Origin: Pseudomonas sp. KUIN-1
GTDB taxonomy: Bacteria > Pseudomonadota > Gammaproteobacteria > Pseudomonadales > Pseudomonadaceae
Assembly: GCF_009176725.1 (NCBI RefSeq)
Contig: NZ_AP020337.1
Location: forward strand, 5,320,001-5,384,000
Direction: 5' to 3'
Length of the DNA stretch: 64,000 nucleotides
Shown here piece by piece: positions 32,882 through 41,003 of the stretch (positions are counted from its first letter, which is position 1; each line of letters opens with the position of its first letter). The translations under genes and the position numbers were made by a program. The notes beneath the pieces were generated by a model that did not search any database, was not told the DNA's origin, and worked only from the letters and a program-made list of their open reading frames with translations.

Positions 32882-33148
32882 ATGCAAACCACAGGGAGTC
32901 ATGGAATGAACGAAATACTGGATCAACTCCGCAAAGAATTCGCCACGCCGTGCCCTTCGCTGAGCGCCGTCAGAGAGCGTTATTTTTCGCACCTGTCGAA
33001 CGACAGGAATCTGCTGCGCAAGATCAACGCAGGGCGCATCGACTTGAAGGTCAGCCGTACAGGCGGCAGTCGTCAGGGCCACCCCTTCGTATACCTGCAC
33101 GACCTGGCCAACTACCTGAGCGCCATCGTGACCAACAGGGCCGCCTGA
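32882..33148 (+). CDS. prtN: Tailocin activator PrtN
   Basis: An 88-residue protein of the pyocin activator PrtN family. It shows RYFSHLSNDRNLLRKINAGRIDLKV, then R.GGSRQGHPFVYLHDLANYL, close to the family pattern. In P. aeruginosa, PrtN activates the pyocin structural genes and is itself repressed by PrtR. ATG 32882 follows GGGAGTACTCAC; a longer frame begins at 32852 without a ribosome site. In P. aeruginosa prtN and prtR are divergent; here both point the same way with DUF1654 between them. Confidence 0.85.
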   Translation: MQTTGSHGMNEILDQLRKEFATPCPSLSAVRERYFSHLSNDRNLLRKINAGRIDLKVSRTGGSRQGHPFVYLHDLANYLSAIVTNRAA

Positions 33149-33253
33149 GGTCAAAAAAGCACCGCCGCAGCGCGATAATGTTCATCGAACTTTGCAGTCA
33201 TGAAAAATCTTGCTACGTTTCCGGTACAAAACAAAAACAATCGGGATCCGTTC

Positions 33254-35176
33254 ATGACCAAGACATCGAGGCGCTGGCCCTTCGCGGCCTGCCTGTTATC
33301 GCTTGCCTGCGGCACCGCTGCTGCCGCGCCCTATTCGACCATGGTGGTGTTCGGTGACAGCCTGGCCGATGCCGGGCAGTTTCCCGACACCGCCGGGCCC
33401 AGGGGCTCTACGCTTCGGTTCACCAATCGGGTCGGCCCCACTTATCAGGACGGCAGTGGAGAGGTGTTCAATCTGAACTCGTCGACGCTGATCGGCAGGA
33501 TGCTCGGTGTGCCGGCAGGAGATCTGGCGGCTTCCACGTCGCCGGTCAATGCTGCGCTGGGCGCACCCGATGGCAATAACTGGGCAGTCGGCGGCTATCG
33601 GACCGACCAGATTCTTGACTCGATCAACTCGCAATCCACCGTCGTCGACCCGAACACCGGCACATTGCTGCGCAGCAGGACCGGTTATCTGCCCGCCAAC
33701 GGTTTTCGCGCCGCCCCCAACGCGCTTTATTACCTGACCGGAGGCGGCAACGACTTCCTGCAGGGTCGTGTGTTGAGTGCCAGCAGCGCCGCGCAAGCTG
33801 CCAACCAGCTGGCTGACAGCGCGCAAGCCCTGCAACAGGCCGGTGCGCGCTACATCATGGTCTGGTTGCTGCCGGATATCGGTAAAACGCCAGCCTTGAG
33901 CGGTTCGCCACTGGCTTCGGCAACTTCCGCACTCAGCGCGGGCTTCAATCAGCAGTTAGTCAGCCGACTGGCGCAGATCAATGCCCAGATCATTCCGCTG
34001 AATGTTCCATTGCTGATCAATGAAGTCCTCGCCGAACCGGCACGCTTCGGGTTCGATCCCAACGAGAATCTGGTCAGTACCTGTTTCAGCGGCAATAGCT
34101 GCCGGGAAAGCACCACCAACGGCCGGTCCAGTGCGACGCCGAATCCAAACCGGCTGTTCTTCAACGATCGCGTGCACCCGACCGAGGCCGGGCAGAGGTT
34201 GCTGGCCGACTACGCCTACTCGCTGCTTTCGGCCCCCTGGGAAATCTCCCTGCTGCCGGAAATGGCCAATGGCACGCTGCGCATGCATCAGGACGAAATT
34301 CGCGCCCAGTGGCTCAGCGACTGGGGCAACTGGCAAGGCATAGGACAGTGGCAGAGCATGCTTTCGGCAGGCGGTCAGAAAATGGACTTCGACGCGCAGG
34401 ACAGCTCGGCTGATGCTGGCGGAAGAGGCTATAACCTGACCATCGGCGGCAGCTACCGATTTGCCGAAAACTGGCGCACTGGGGTTGTCGCCGGGGCGTA
34501 TCGCCAGAATCTTGAGGCAGGGCCAAGGGATTCGGACTACACACTCAACAGCTACATCGCCACTGCGTTCCTGCAGTATCAGGCCAACCACTGGTGGGGT
34601 GATCTGGCGGTGTCAGGCGGCAAACTGGACTACGAAAATGCCGAGCGCAAGTTCGCGCTGGGCGTCAGCGAAGGTCAGGAAAAAGGCGATACCGACGGCG
34701 AAATGTTGGCTGTCAGCGGGCGGGTCGGTTTCGACATCGCGGGCCCGACCAGTCGCTGGCATCTGTCGCCGTTCGTCAGCGCCGATTACGCGCACATCGA
34801 TGTCGACGGCTACTCGGAAAAAGGCGACCGCTCGACCGCGCTGACCTTCAGTGACCAGACGCGCAAATCGCGGCGTGCTGGCGTGGGTGTGCAGGGCAAA
34901 TTCCAGGTGACACCGAGCACACAGGTATGGGGCGAAGTGGCCCATGAAAGGGAGTTCGAGACCGATCAGCAGGACGTGACCATGGCGCTCAACAGCGTCC
35001 AGTTAGTCGGTTTCACGCTGCAAGGCTACACGCCGCAACGCGATTTGAACCGGGCCACGCTGGGCGTCAGCCAGAAGCTGACTCAGGACCTGACACTGCG
35101 CGGCAATTACAACTGGCGCAAGAACGACGACGTGACCCAGCAAGGGGTAAATGTCGCGTTGGGTCTGAGTTTCTAG
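33254..35176 (+). CDS. estA: GDSL esterase autotransporter (EstA/EstP-type)
   Basis: A 640-residue outer-membrane esterase. A signal peptide (WPFAACLLSLACGTAAA) is followed by a GDSL/SGNH hydrolase domain: block I VVFGDSLADAGQF with the catalytic Ser, a GGGNDF block, and block V DRVHPTEAGQ with the catalytic Asp-His. Residues about 360-640 form a 12-strand autotransporter barrel ending in VNVALGLSF. The substrate is likely a membrane lipid or rhamnolipid-type ester. An upstream in-frame ATG at 33200 is possible, but the signal peptide fits a start at 33254. It stands between the tailocin switch and trpE. Confidence 0.88.
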   Translation: MTKTSRRWPFAACLLSLACGTAAAAPYSTMVVFGDSLADAGQFPDTAGPRGSTLRFTNRVGPTYQDGSGEVFNLNSSTLIGRMLGVPAGDLAASTSPVNAALGAPDGNNWAVGGYRTDQILDSINSQSTVVDPNTGTLLRSRTGYLPANGFRAAPNALYYLTGGGNDFLQGRVLSASSAAQAANQLADSAQALQQAGARYIMVWLLPDIGKTPALSGSPLASATSALSAGFNQQLVSRLAQINAQIIPLNVPLLINEVLAEPARFGFDPNENLVSTCFSGNSCRESTTNGRSSATPNPNRLFFNDRVHPTEAGQRLLADYAYSLLSAPWEISLLPEMANGTLRMHQDEIRAQWLSDWGNWQGIGQWQSMLSAGGQKMDFDAQDSSADAGGRGYNLTIGGSYRFAENWRTGVVAGAYRQNLEAGPRDSDYTLNSYIATAFLQYQANHWWGDLAVSGGKLDYENAERKFALGVSEGQEKGDTDGEMLAVSGRVGFDIAGPTSRWHLSPFVSADYAHIDVDGYSEKGDRSTALTFSDQTRKSRRAGVGVQGKFQVTPSTQVWGEVAHEREFETDQQDVTMALNSVQLVGFTLQGYTPQRDLNRATLGVSQKLTQDLTLRGNYNWRKNDDVTQQGVNVALGLSF

Positions 35177-35194
35177 ACTGCCCGCAGGAGGGAG

Positions 35195-35530
35195 CGTGAG
35201 GAACGATAATCTGACTATCGTGCCCATGCTCCGCGTGGGCATGCCGTTCTGGACGCTCCGCGTCCTGTCCTGAGAACTGCGGCGCGGCGCAAATCTGTGA
35301 CGCGGAGCGTCACCCACGGCATTCCCACGCTGGAGCGTGAGGAACGATAGCTCTCCAACTACCGTTCATTACCAGAGCAGCAAACCTGACTATCGTGCGA
35401 CGCTCCGCGTCGCATGCCGTTCTGGACGCTCCGCGTCCTGTCCTGACTCTGCGGCGCGGCGCAGATCTGTGACGCGGAGCGTCACCCACGGCATTCCCAC
35501 GCTGGAGCGTGAGGAACGATAATCTCAACT
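35195..35530. repeat. Two copies of a GC-rich palindromic intergenic repeat
   Basis: The 403-base gap between convergent estA and trpE holds no gene. Two units of about 130 bases (about 35208-35349 and 35388-35522) share CCGTTCTGGACGCTCCGCGTC, shortened here, CTGCGGCGCGGCGCA, GACGCGGAGCGTCACCC and GGCATTCCCACGCTGGAGCG TGAGGAACGATA-type blocks. GACGCGGAGCGTC-like palindromes recur inside each unit. The same family appears at 43.4-43.6 kb. These are dispersed REP-like elements of Pseudomonas. Confidence 0.85.
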
Positions 35531-35579
35531 ATCGTGGGATGCTCTGCGTCCGCTTTGAGACGCAGAGCAGCAAGCCTGC

Positions 35580-37061
35580 TCAACCCTCGGCAGGCTGCGA
35601 GGCCAGGGCTACGGCGCGGAACATGGCGCGGCGTTTGTTCAGGGTTTCTTCCCATTCCAGCACTGGCACGGAGTCGGCGACAATGCCGCCGCCGGCCTGT
35701 ACATGCAGCTCACCATCCTTGATCACCGCAGTCCGAATCGCAATCGCCGTGTCCATGTTGCCGTTCCAGGCCAGGTAACCGACTGCGCCGCCATAGACGC
35801 CGCGTTTGACCGGCTCCAACTCGTCGATGATTTCCATGGCGCGGATCTTCGGCGCCCCGGACAGGGTGCCCGCCGGCAGAATCGCGCGCAGCGCGTCCAT
35901 CGCGCTCAACCCGCTTTTCAACTGGCCTGTGACGTTGGATACGATGTGCATGACGTTGGAATAACGCTCGATGACCATTTTCTCGGTCAGTTTGACCGTG
36001 CCAATCTCGGACACCCGACCGGTATCGTTGCGGCCGAGATCGATGAGCATCAAGTGCTCGGCGATTTCCTTGTGATCGGAGAGCAGGTCTTCTTCCAGCG
36101 CGCGATCCGCCTCTTCGGTGGCGCCGCGAGGACGAGTACCGGCGATCGGACGCACAGTGATCAGATTGTCCTCGACCCGCACCAGCACTTCCGGCGAACT
36201 GCCGACGACATGGAAGTCGCCGAAGTTGAAGAAATACATATAAGGCGTCGGGTTGAAGCAGCGCAGCGCCCGATACAGATCGATCGGCGCGGCGCTGAAA
36301 TCGATGGACATGCGCTGTGACGGGACCACCTGCATCACGTCGCCGGCGAGGATGTACTGCTTGATCGTATCGACCGCCGCCTCGTAATCGTCCTGGGTAA
36401 AGCTGGAACGAAACACCGGGTCGGCCGCCGGCGGCCGGTCCAGATCAAGGCCGCGGCGCGGCGTGATCGGCTGACGCAGCTTGTGCATCAGTTCATCGAG
36501 CTGTGCAACACCACTCGCGTAAGCGTCCTGTTGCGCCGGATCGATCAGCACGATGGCGTGCATCTTGCCCGCCAGGTTGTCGAACACCACGACCGCGTCA
36601 GACACCATCAGCAGGATATCCGGCACGCCCAGCGGGTCAGGGTTCGGGCAGTTGGCCAGACGCTTCTCGACATAGCGCACACAGTCGTAGCCAAAGTAGC
36701 CCACCAGCCCGCCGTTGAAGCGTGGCAGCCCGGCAATGGTCGGCACGTTGTAACGCGCCTTGAAGGTTTCGACGAAGTCCAGCGGGTCTTCGACATCCCG
36801 GCTTTCGATCTCGACGCCATCATGGGTCACGCTGACGTGATGACCATGCACGCGCATCACGGTGCGGCACGGCAGGCCGATGATCGAATAACGCCCCCAC
36901 TTCTCTCCGCCCTGCACCGACTCCAGCAAGTAGGAGTTGGGCTGATCGGCAAGCTTGAGGTAGATCGACAGCGGCGTGTCGAAGTCGGCCAGGGTTTCGC
37001 GGGCAAGCGGGATGCGGTTGTAGCCTTCAGCGGCCAAACGCAGGAATTCTTCACGGTTCAT
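35580..37061 (-). CDS. trpE: Anthranilate synthase component I
   Basis: A 493-residue enzyme that makes anthranilate from chorismate with ammonia from TrpG. N-terminal regulatory motif LLESVQGGEKWGRYSIIG (tryptophan feedback site), and catalytic GTRPRGATEEAD, DLGRNDTGRVS, PAGTLSGAPKIRAMEII and AGGGIVADSVP. ATG 37061 follows GAGGTTGCTC. Separated from trpG by the tailocin cluster. Confidence 0.96.
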   Translation of the reverse strand: MNREEFLRLAAEGYNRIPLARETLADFDTPLSIYLKLADQPNSYLLESVQGGEKWGRYSIIGLPCRTVMRVHGHHVSVTHDGVEIESRDVEDPLDFVETFKARYNVPTIAGLPRFNGGLVGYFGYDCVRYVEKRLANCPNPDPLGVPDILLMVSDAVVVFDNLAGKMHAIVLIDPAQQDAYASGVAQLDELMHKLRQPITPRRGLDLDRPPAADPVFRSSFTQDDYEAAVDTIKQYILAGDVMQVVPSQRMSIDFSAAPIDLYRALRCFNPTPYMYFFNFGDFHVVGSSPEVLVRVEDNLITVRPIAGTRPRGATEEADRALEEDLLSDHKEIAEHLMLIDLGRNDTGRVSEIGTVKLTEKMVIERYSNVMHIVSNVTGQLKSGLSAMDALRAILPAGTLSGAPKIRAMEIIDELEPVKRGVYGGAVGYLAWNGNMDTAIAIRTAVIKDGELHVQAGGGIVADSVPVLEWEETLNKRRAMFRAVALASQPAEG

Positions 37062-37131
37062 GAGCAACCTCGTGGTTTGAGGACAAAACGGTCAGTAAGG
37101 CAAACGTGCCGGCAGGCCGGCCAGGATCAGG

Positions 37132-37950
37132 TCAGGCGCGCCAACGCCAGCGGGCCAGGGCCTTGATGACTTTCATCCAGAGTTTGCGAGTGACCACCAC
37201 GATGGATTCTCTTGAGGAGGGACGTTTGATGTCGGGCAACAGTATCTCAGCGTCCATGTCCAGGCAACCGGGAATCAGTTTGCGCAGATCATCGATGACC
37301 ATCGCCGGGTTTTCCTCGGCAATCGGTCGCCCGTGGTTGTAGCCATAGCTCAACGCGACGCAGGCCACACCGGCAGCCTTGGCAGCCTGCACGTCACTGC
37401 GCGAGTCGCCGACGAACAGCGATTGCGAGGCAGGGGCACCAGCCATTTTCATCACGAAGAACAGTGCAGCAGGATCAGGCTTTTTCTGCGGCATGGTGTC
37501 ACCGCCGACGATCCAGCGAAAGAAACGCCCCAGCTTCATCTCGTCCAGCAGCGGCGCGACGAAGCGCTCCGGCTTGTTGGTGATGAGCGCCATTTCGACA
37601 CCCATTTTCTGCAGCCACTTGAGGGTTTCGCGCACGCCGGGGTAGACCACGGTGAATTTATGCTTTTGTGCATAAGCGCGCATGAAGATTTCCAGGCCCT
37701 GCTCGGCCAGGGCGTCATCGACTCCACTGTGGTCGAGGTTGTTGGCCAGCGCGCGGCGTACCAGCACCGGCGCACCGTTGCCCACCCAGGCCCGCACCGA
37801 TTCCAGCCCGGCGATCGGACGCCCCAGTTCAGAGAGCATGGTGTCCACCGCCACGGCCAGATCGGGCACCGAGTCCACCAGGGTGCCGTCCAGGTCGAAC
37901 ATGATCAGCTTGGGAAGCTTGCCTGCAAACAACTGCTCGAAGCCGCTCAT
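37132..37950 (-). CDS. gph: Phosphoglycolate phosphatase
   Basis: A 272-residue HAD-family phosphatase that clears 2-phosphoglycolate arising in DNA repair. MFDLDGTLVDSVPDL is the nucleophile motif, LITNKP the second, and KPDPAALFFVM...VGDSRSDVQAAKAAG the third and fourth. It carries a C-terminal extension of about 45 residues ending KVIKALARWRWRA, a part of which is duplicated at 13838. Overlaps rpe by 4 bases. Confidence 0.93.
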   Translation of the reverse strand: MSGFEQLFAGKLPKLIMFDLDGTLVDSVPDLAVAVDTMLSELGRPIAGLESVRAWVGNGAPVLVRRALANNLDHSGVDDALAEQGLEIFMRAYAQKHKFTVVYPGVRETLKWLQKMGVEMALITNKPERFVAPLLDEMKLGRFFRWIVGGDTMPQKKPDPAALFFVMKMAGAPASQSLFVGDSRSDVQAAKAAGVACVALSYGYNHGRPIAEENPAMVIDDLRKLIPGCLDMDAEILLPDIKRPSSRESIVVVTRKLWMKVIKALARWRWRA

Positions 37951-38621
37951 GCGCGGGATGACGCCAGTTCTGTGCGCATCTTTTCGATCACTTCGCGGTA
38001 GTCCGGCGCATTGAAAATGGCTGAACCGGCGACGAAGGTATCAGCACCTGCCGCTGCGATTTCGCGGATATTGTTGACGTTCACGCCGCCGTCGATTTCC
38101 AGGCGGATGTCGCGTCCGGAAGCATCGATCAGGGCGCGCGCTTCACGCAGCTTGTTGAGCGTACCGGGAATGAACTTCTGCCCGCCGAAACCGGGGTTGA
38201 CGCTCATGAGCAGGATCATGTCGACCTTGTCCATGACGTATTCGAGCAGGTTCAACGGCGTGGCCGGGTTGAACACCAGGCCCGCCTTGCAGCCACCCTC
38301 GCGGATCAACTGCAGCGAACGGTCGATGTGCTGGGTCGCTTCCGGGTGAAAGGTGATGTAGGTGGCACCGGCCTCGATGAAGTCGCCGATGATGCGATCC
38401 ACCGGGCTGACCATCAGGTGCACGTCAATCGGTGCAGTGACGCCATATTTGCGCAGCGCGCTGCACACCATCGGACCAATGGTCAGGTTCGGGACGTAGT
38501 GATTGTCCATGACATCGAAGTGGACAAAGTCGGCGCCGCTGGACAGCACGTTGTCGACTTCCTCACCCAGACGGGCGAAGTCAGCGGAAAGAATCGATGG
38601 GGCAATAACGAAGGGCTGCAT
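37947..38621 (-). CDS. rpe: Ribulose-phosphate 3-epimerase
   Basis: A 224-residue TIM-barrel enzyme of the pentose phosphate pathway. Motifs: APSILSADFARLGEEV, HFDVMDNHYVPNLTIGP (metal-binding His/Asp), DVHLMV, LLMSVNPGFGGQKFIP and LEIDGGV. First gene of rpe-gph, possibly continuing to trpE. Confidence 0.96.
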   Translation of the reverse strand: MQPFVIAPSILSADFARLGEEVDNVLSSGADFVHFDVMDNHYVPNLTIGPMVCSALRKYGVTAPIDVHLMVSPVDRIIGDFIEAGATYITFHPEATQHIDRSLQLIREGGCKAGLVFNPATPLNLLEYVMDKVDMILLMSVNPGFGGQKFIPGTLNKLREARALIDASGRDIRLEIDGGVNVNNIREIAAAGADTFVAGSAIFNAPDYREVIEKMRTELASSRA

Positions 38622-38686
38622 GACGCACCTGTTTGAGCAGAATCACGGTGCGCGGATTGTACGCCAAGCTTCGCCCGGAGCGGTAA

Positions 38687-38763
38687 GCTTCGAGCCTCGA
38701 GCCTCAAGCCTCAAGCCTCAAGCCTCAAGCCTCAAGCCTCAAGCCTCAAGCCTCAAGCCTCAA
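38687..38763. repeat. Heptamer array, nine GCCTCAA plus two variants
   Basis: GCTTCGA, GCCTCGA and nine perfect GCCTCAA units in phase, between the agtD stop and the rpe start. Paired with an opposing array at 38782-38844. Confidence 0.95.
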
Positions 38764-38781
38764 GCATTTTGATTTGCTTCT

Positions 38782-38844
38782 GCTTTTAGCTTGTAGCTTG
38801 TAGCTTGTAGCTTGCAGCTTGCAGCTTGCAGCTTGCAGCTTGCA
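38782..38844. repeat. Heptamer array GCTTGTA x3 and GCTTGCA x5
   Basis: One GCTTTTA, three GCTTGTA and five GCTTGCA units. The last unit ends one base before the agtD stop triplet, so in the agtD direction the array begins right after the stop codon. Its complement (AAGCTAC/TGCAAGC) partly matches the array at 38687-38763, giving an imperfect hairpin. Confidence 0.95.
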
Positions 38845-38845
38845 G

Positions 38846-39667
38846 TCACTGCGCCGTTCGCAGTTTTTCGCTGCGCCCCCTCAGCCACTCCAGCACCAGC
38901 AGCAAGACCACCGAGAAGCCGATCAGCAGGGTCGCAGCGGCGGCGATGGTCGGGCTGAGGTTTTCGCGAATGCCGCTGAACATCTGCCGAGGCAGGGTCG
39001 CCTGTTCCGGCCCGGCGAGGAACAGCGTGACCACCACTTCGTCGAACGAGGTCGCGAAGGCGAACAGCGCGCCGGAAATCACCCCCGGCGCAATCAGCGG
39101 CAGCGTCACGCGCCGGAACGCGGTCAGCGGTGATGCACCGAGGCTGGCAGCAGCGCGCACCAGGTTGTGATTGAAGCCCTGCAAAGTAGCCGACACGGTG
39201 ATGATCACGAACGGCACGCCCAGCACCGCATGGACCAGAATCAGCGAGGTGTAGCTATTGCCCAGGCCCAGTGGCGCGAAGAACAGGTAGCTGGCGACGC
39301 CGACGATCACCACCGGCACCACCATCGGCGAAATCACCAGGGCCATGACCAGCGCCTTGCCGGGGAAGTTGCCGCGGGTCAGGCCGATCGCCGCCAGCGT
39401 GCCGAAGCCCATCGCCAGCAGGGTCGCAGCCGGGGCGACGATCATGCTGTTCTTCAGCGCGCGCATCCACTCGGCAGAGTTGAAGAAGTCCTGATACCAC
39501 TGCAACGAGAAGCCTTGCAGCGGATAGACCAGAAAGCTGCCGGAGTTGAATGACAGCGGCACGATGACCAGTACCGGCAGCACAAGAAACAGCAGCACCA
39601 GCGTGCAGATGATGCGCAAGGTGTAATACCAGAGGCGCTCGATCGGCGATGTGTAGGGGTTCAGCAT
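38846..39667 (-). CDS. agtD: ABC transporter permease (PotI type)
   Basis: A 273-residue inner-membrane permease with six predicted spans and the EAA-like loop AAASLGASPLTAFRRVTLPLIAPGV. Closest by plan to PotI of polyamine systems. By gene order (permease pair, binding protein, ATPase, then a two-component system, next to rpe-gph-trpE) it corresponds to AgtD of P. aeruginosa, part of a 4-aminobutyrate/5-aminovalerate uptake system. ATG 39667 is preceded by AAGGAG at a proper distance; the GTG two codons earlier is too close. Confidence 0.82.
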   Translation of the reverse strand: MLNPYTSPIERLWYYTLRIICTLVLLFLVLPVLVIVPLSFNSGSFLVYPLQGFSLQWYQDFFNSAEWMRALKNSMIVAPAATLLAMGFGTLAAIGLTRGNFPGKALVMALVISPMVVPVVIVGVASYLFFAPLGLGNSYTSLILVHAVLGVPFVIITVSATLQGFNHNLVRAAASLGASPLTAFRRVTLPLIAPGVISGALFAFATSFDEVVVTLFLAGPEQATLPRQMFSGIRENLSPTIAAAATLLIGFSVVLLLVLEWLRGRSEKLRTAQ

Positions 39668-39678
39668 GGTCACGCTCC

Positions 39679-40926
39679 TTAGCTCAGACGCAGGCGGCTG
39701 GCGCCGACCAGCCAGCTATAAATCAGGTACAGCACGATGGTCGCCAACAGCAGCAGCCCGCCGAGCGCGGTGGCCATGCCCCAGTTGATGCTGGTGTTGG
39801 TGTAGAACGCGACGAAATAGCTGACCATCTGATCGTTCGGGCTGCCCAGCAACGCCGGGGTGATGTAGTAGCCGATCGACAGAATGAACACCAGCAGACA
39901 GCCGGCCCCGATCCCGGCGTAGGTCTGCGGGAAGTACACGCGCCAGAAGCTCGCAAACGGGTGGCAGCCCAGCGAAATCGCCGCGCGCATGTAGGTCGGG
40001 GAAATGTTCTTCATCACGCTGTAGATCGGCAGGATCATGAACGGCAGCATGATGTGCACCATCGAGATGTACACCCCTACCCGGTTGAAAACCAGCTCCA
40101 GCGGCTTGTCGATGATGCCCATCGCCAGCAACGCACTGTTGATCAGACCGCTGGACTGCAACAACACGATCCAGGCGGCCACGCGCACCAGAATCGAGGT
40201 CCAGAACGGCAGCAACACCAGAATCATCAGCAGGTTGCTCTGCCGCGCAGGCAGGCTGGCCAGCAGGTAGGCCAGCGGATAAGCCAGCACCAGACAGATC
40301 GCGGTAATCACCAGGCCCATCCAGAACGTGCGGGCGAAGATGTCCAGATAGATCGCCTGGTCCGGAGTCGCCGGGGCGATTTCGCCGAGGTCATCGACAC
40401 GATGGTCGACCGCCGCCAGCAGGTAATACGGGGTGATGCTGCTGGTATTGCGACGCACTGCCTGCCAATAGGCCGGGTCGCCCCAACGCTCGTCCAGCGC
40501 TTCGAGTGCTTCTTTATAAGAGGCCGGTTCAGTCTTGAACGGCAGCGCGCGGGCGGTCTTGCTCAGCAGGCTGCGGTATCCGGCCAGTTCGATGTTCAGA
40601 CGCTTGGACAGGTCGCCCAGCGTGGAATTCTTGCGCGTTTCGGCCAGGTCCAGGCTCATTGCCTTGTAGACCGACTCGGGCGGCAGCCCTTTACCATCCC
40701 ACTTTTGCACTTCGACCACGGTGGTCGGCAGCGCAGTCACGACTTCGGGGTTGCCGACGCTCTTGTACAGCAGCGCAGCGATGGGCACGAGAAACACCAA
40801 CAGCAGGAAAATCACCAGCGGAGCGATCAATGCCTGAGCCTTCCAGCGGTTGACCCGCTCGGCGCGAGCGAGACGTTGCTTCAAGTTAGGGCTGGCGCCT
40901 TCAGTCAAGGGCACGGCGATGGCCAT
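39679..40926 (-). CDS. agtC: ABC transporter permease (PotH type)
   Basis: A 415-residue permease, longer than the usual about 300 because of an extra periplasmic segment (about residues 60-190) between the first and second membrane spans. The C-terminal half has the transport loop AAISLGCHPFASFWRVYFPQTYAGI. Partner of the permease 11 bases downstream. Same assignment by synteny to AgtC. Confidence 0.82.
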   Translation of the reverse strand: MAIAVPLTEGASPNLKQRLARAERVNRWKAQALIAPLVIFLLLVFLVPIAALLYKSVGNPEVVTALPTTVVEVQKWDGKGLPPESVYKAMSLDLAETRKNSTLGDLSKRLNIELAGYRSLLSKTARALPFKTEPASYKEALEALDERWGDPAYWQAVRRNTSSITPYYLLAAVDHRVDDLGEIAPATPDQAIYLDIFARTFWMGLVITAICLVLAYPLAYLLASLPARQSNLLMILVLLPFWTSILVRVAAWIVLLQSSGLINSALLAMGIIDKPLELVFNRVGVYISMVHIMLPFMILPIYSVMKNISPTYMRAAISLGCHPFASFWRVYFPQTYAGIGAGCLLVFILSIGYYITPALLGSPNDQMVSYFVAFYTNTSINWGMATALGGLLLLATIVLYLIYSWLVGASRLRLS

Positions 40927-40953
40927 AGCGAACTCCGGAATCTTTCAACGAGG

Positions 40954-40980
40954 GGGCGCTCCCCGTTTCAGGGAACGCCC
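40954..40980 (-). other. Stem-loop between binding-protein and permease genes
   Basis: Arms GGGCGCTCCC (40954-40963) and GGGAACGCCC (40971-40980), one mismatch, 7-base loop, no T run. Such hairpins after binding-protein genes protect the upstream mRNA and let the binding protein be made in excess. Confidence 0.65.
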
Positions 40981-41003
40981 GGTTCTGACTCAACGCAAAC
41001 GGA

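Noticed and set aside
35195..35580. Insertion sequence between estA and trpE
   Set aside because: No transposase frame and no target-site duplication; the content is REP-like palindromes.
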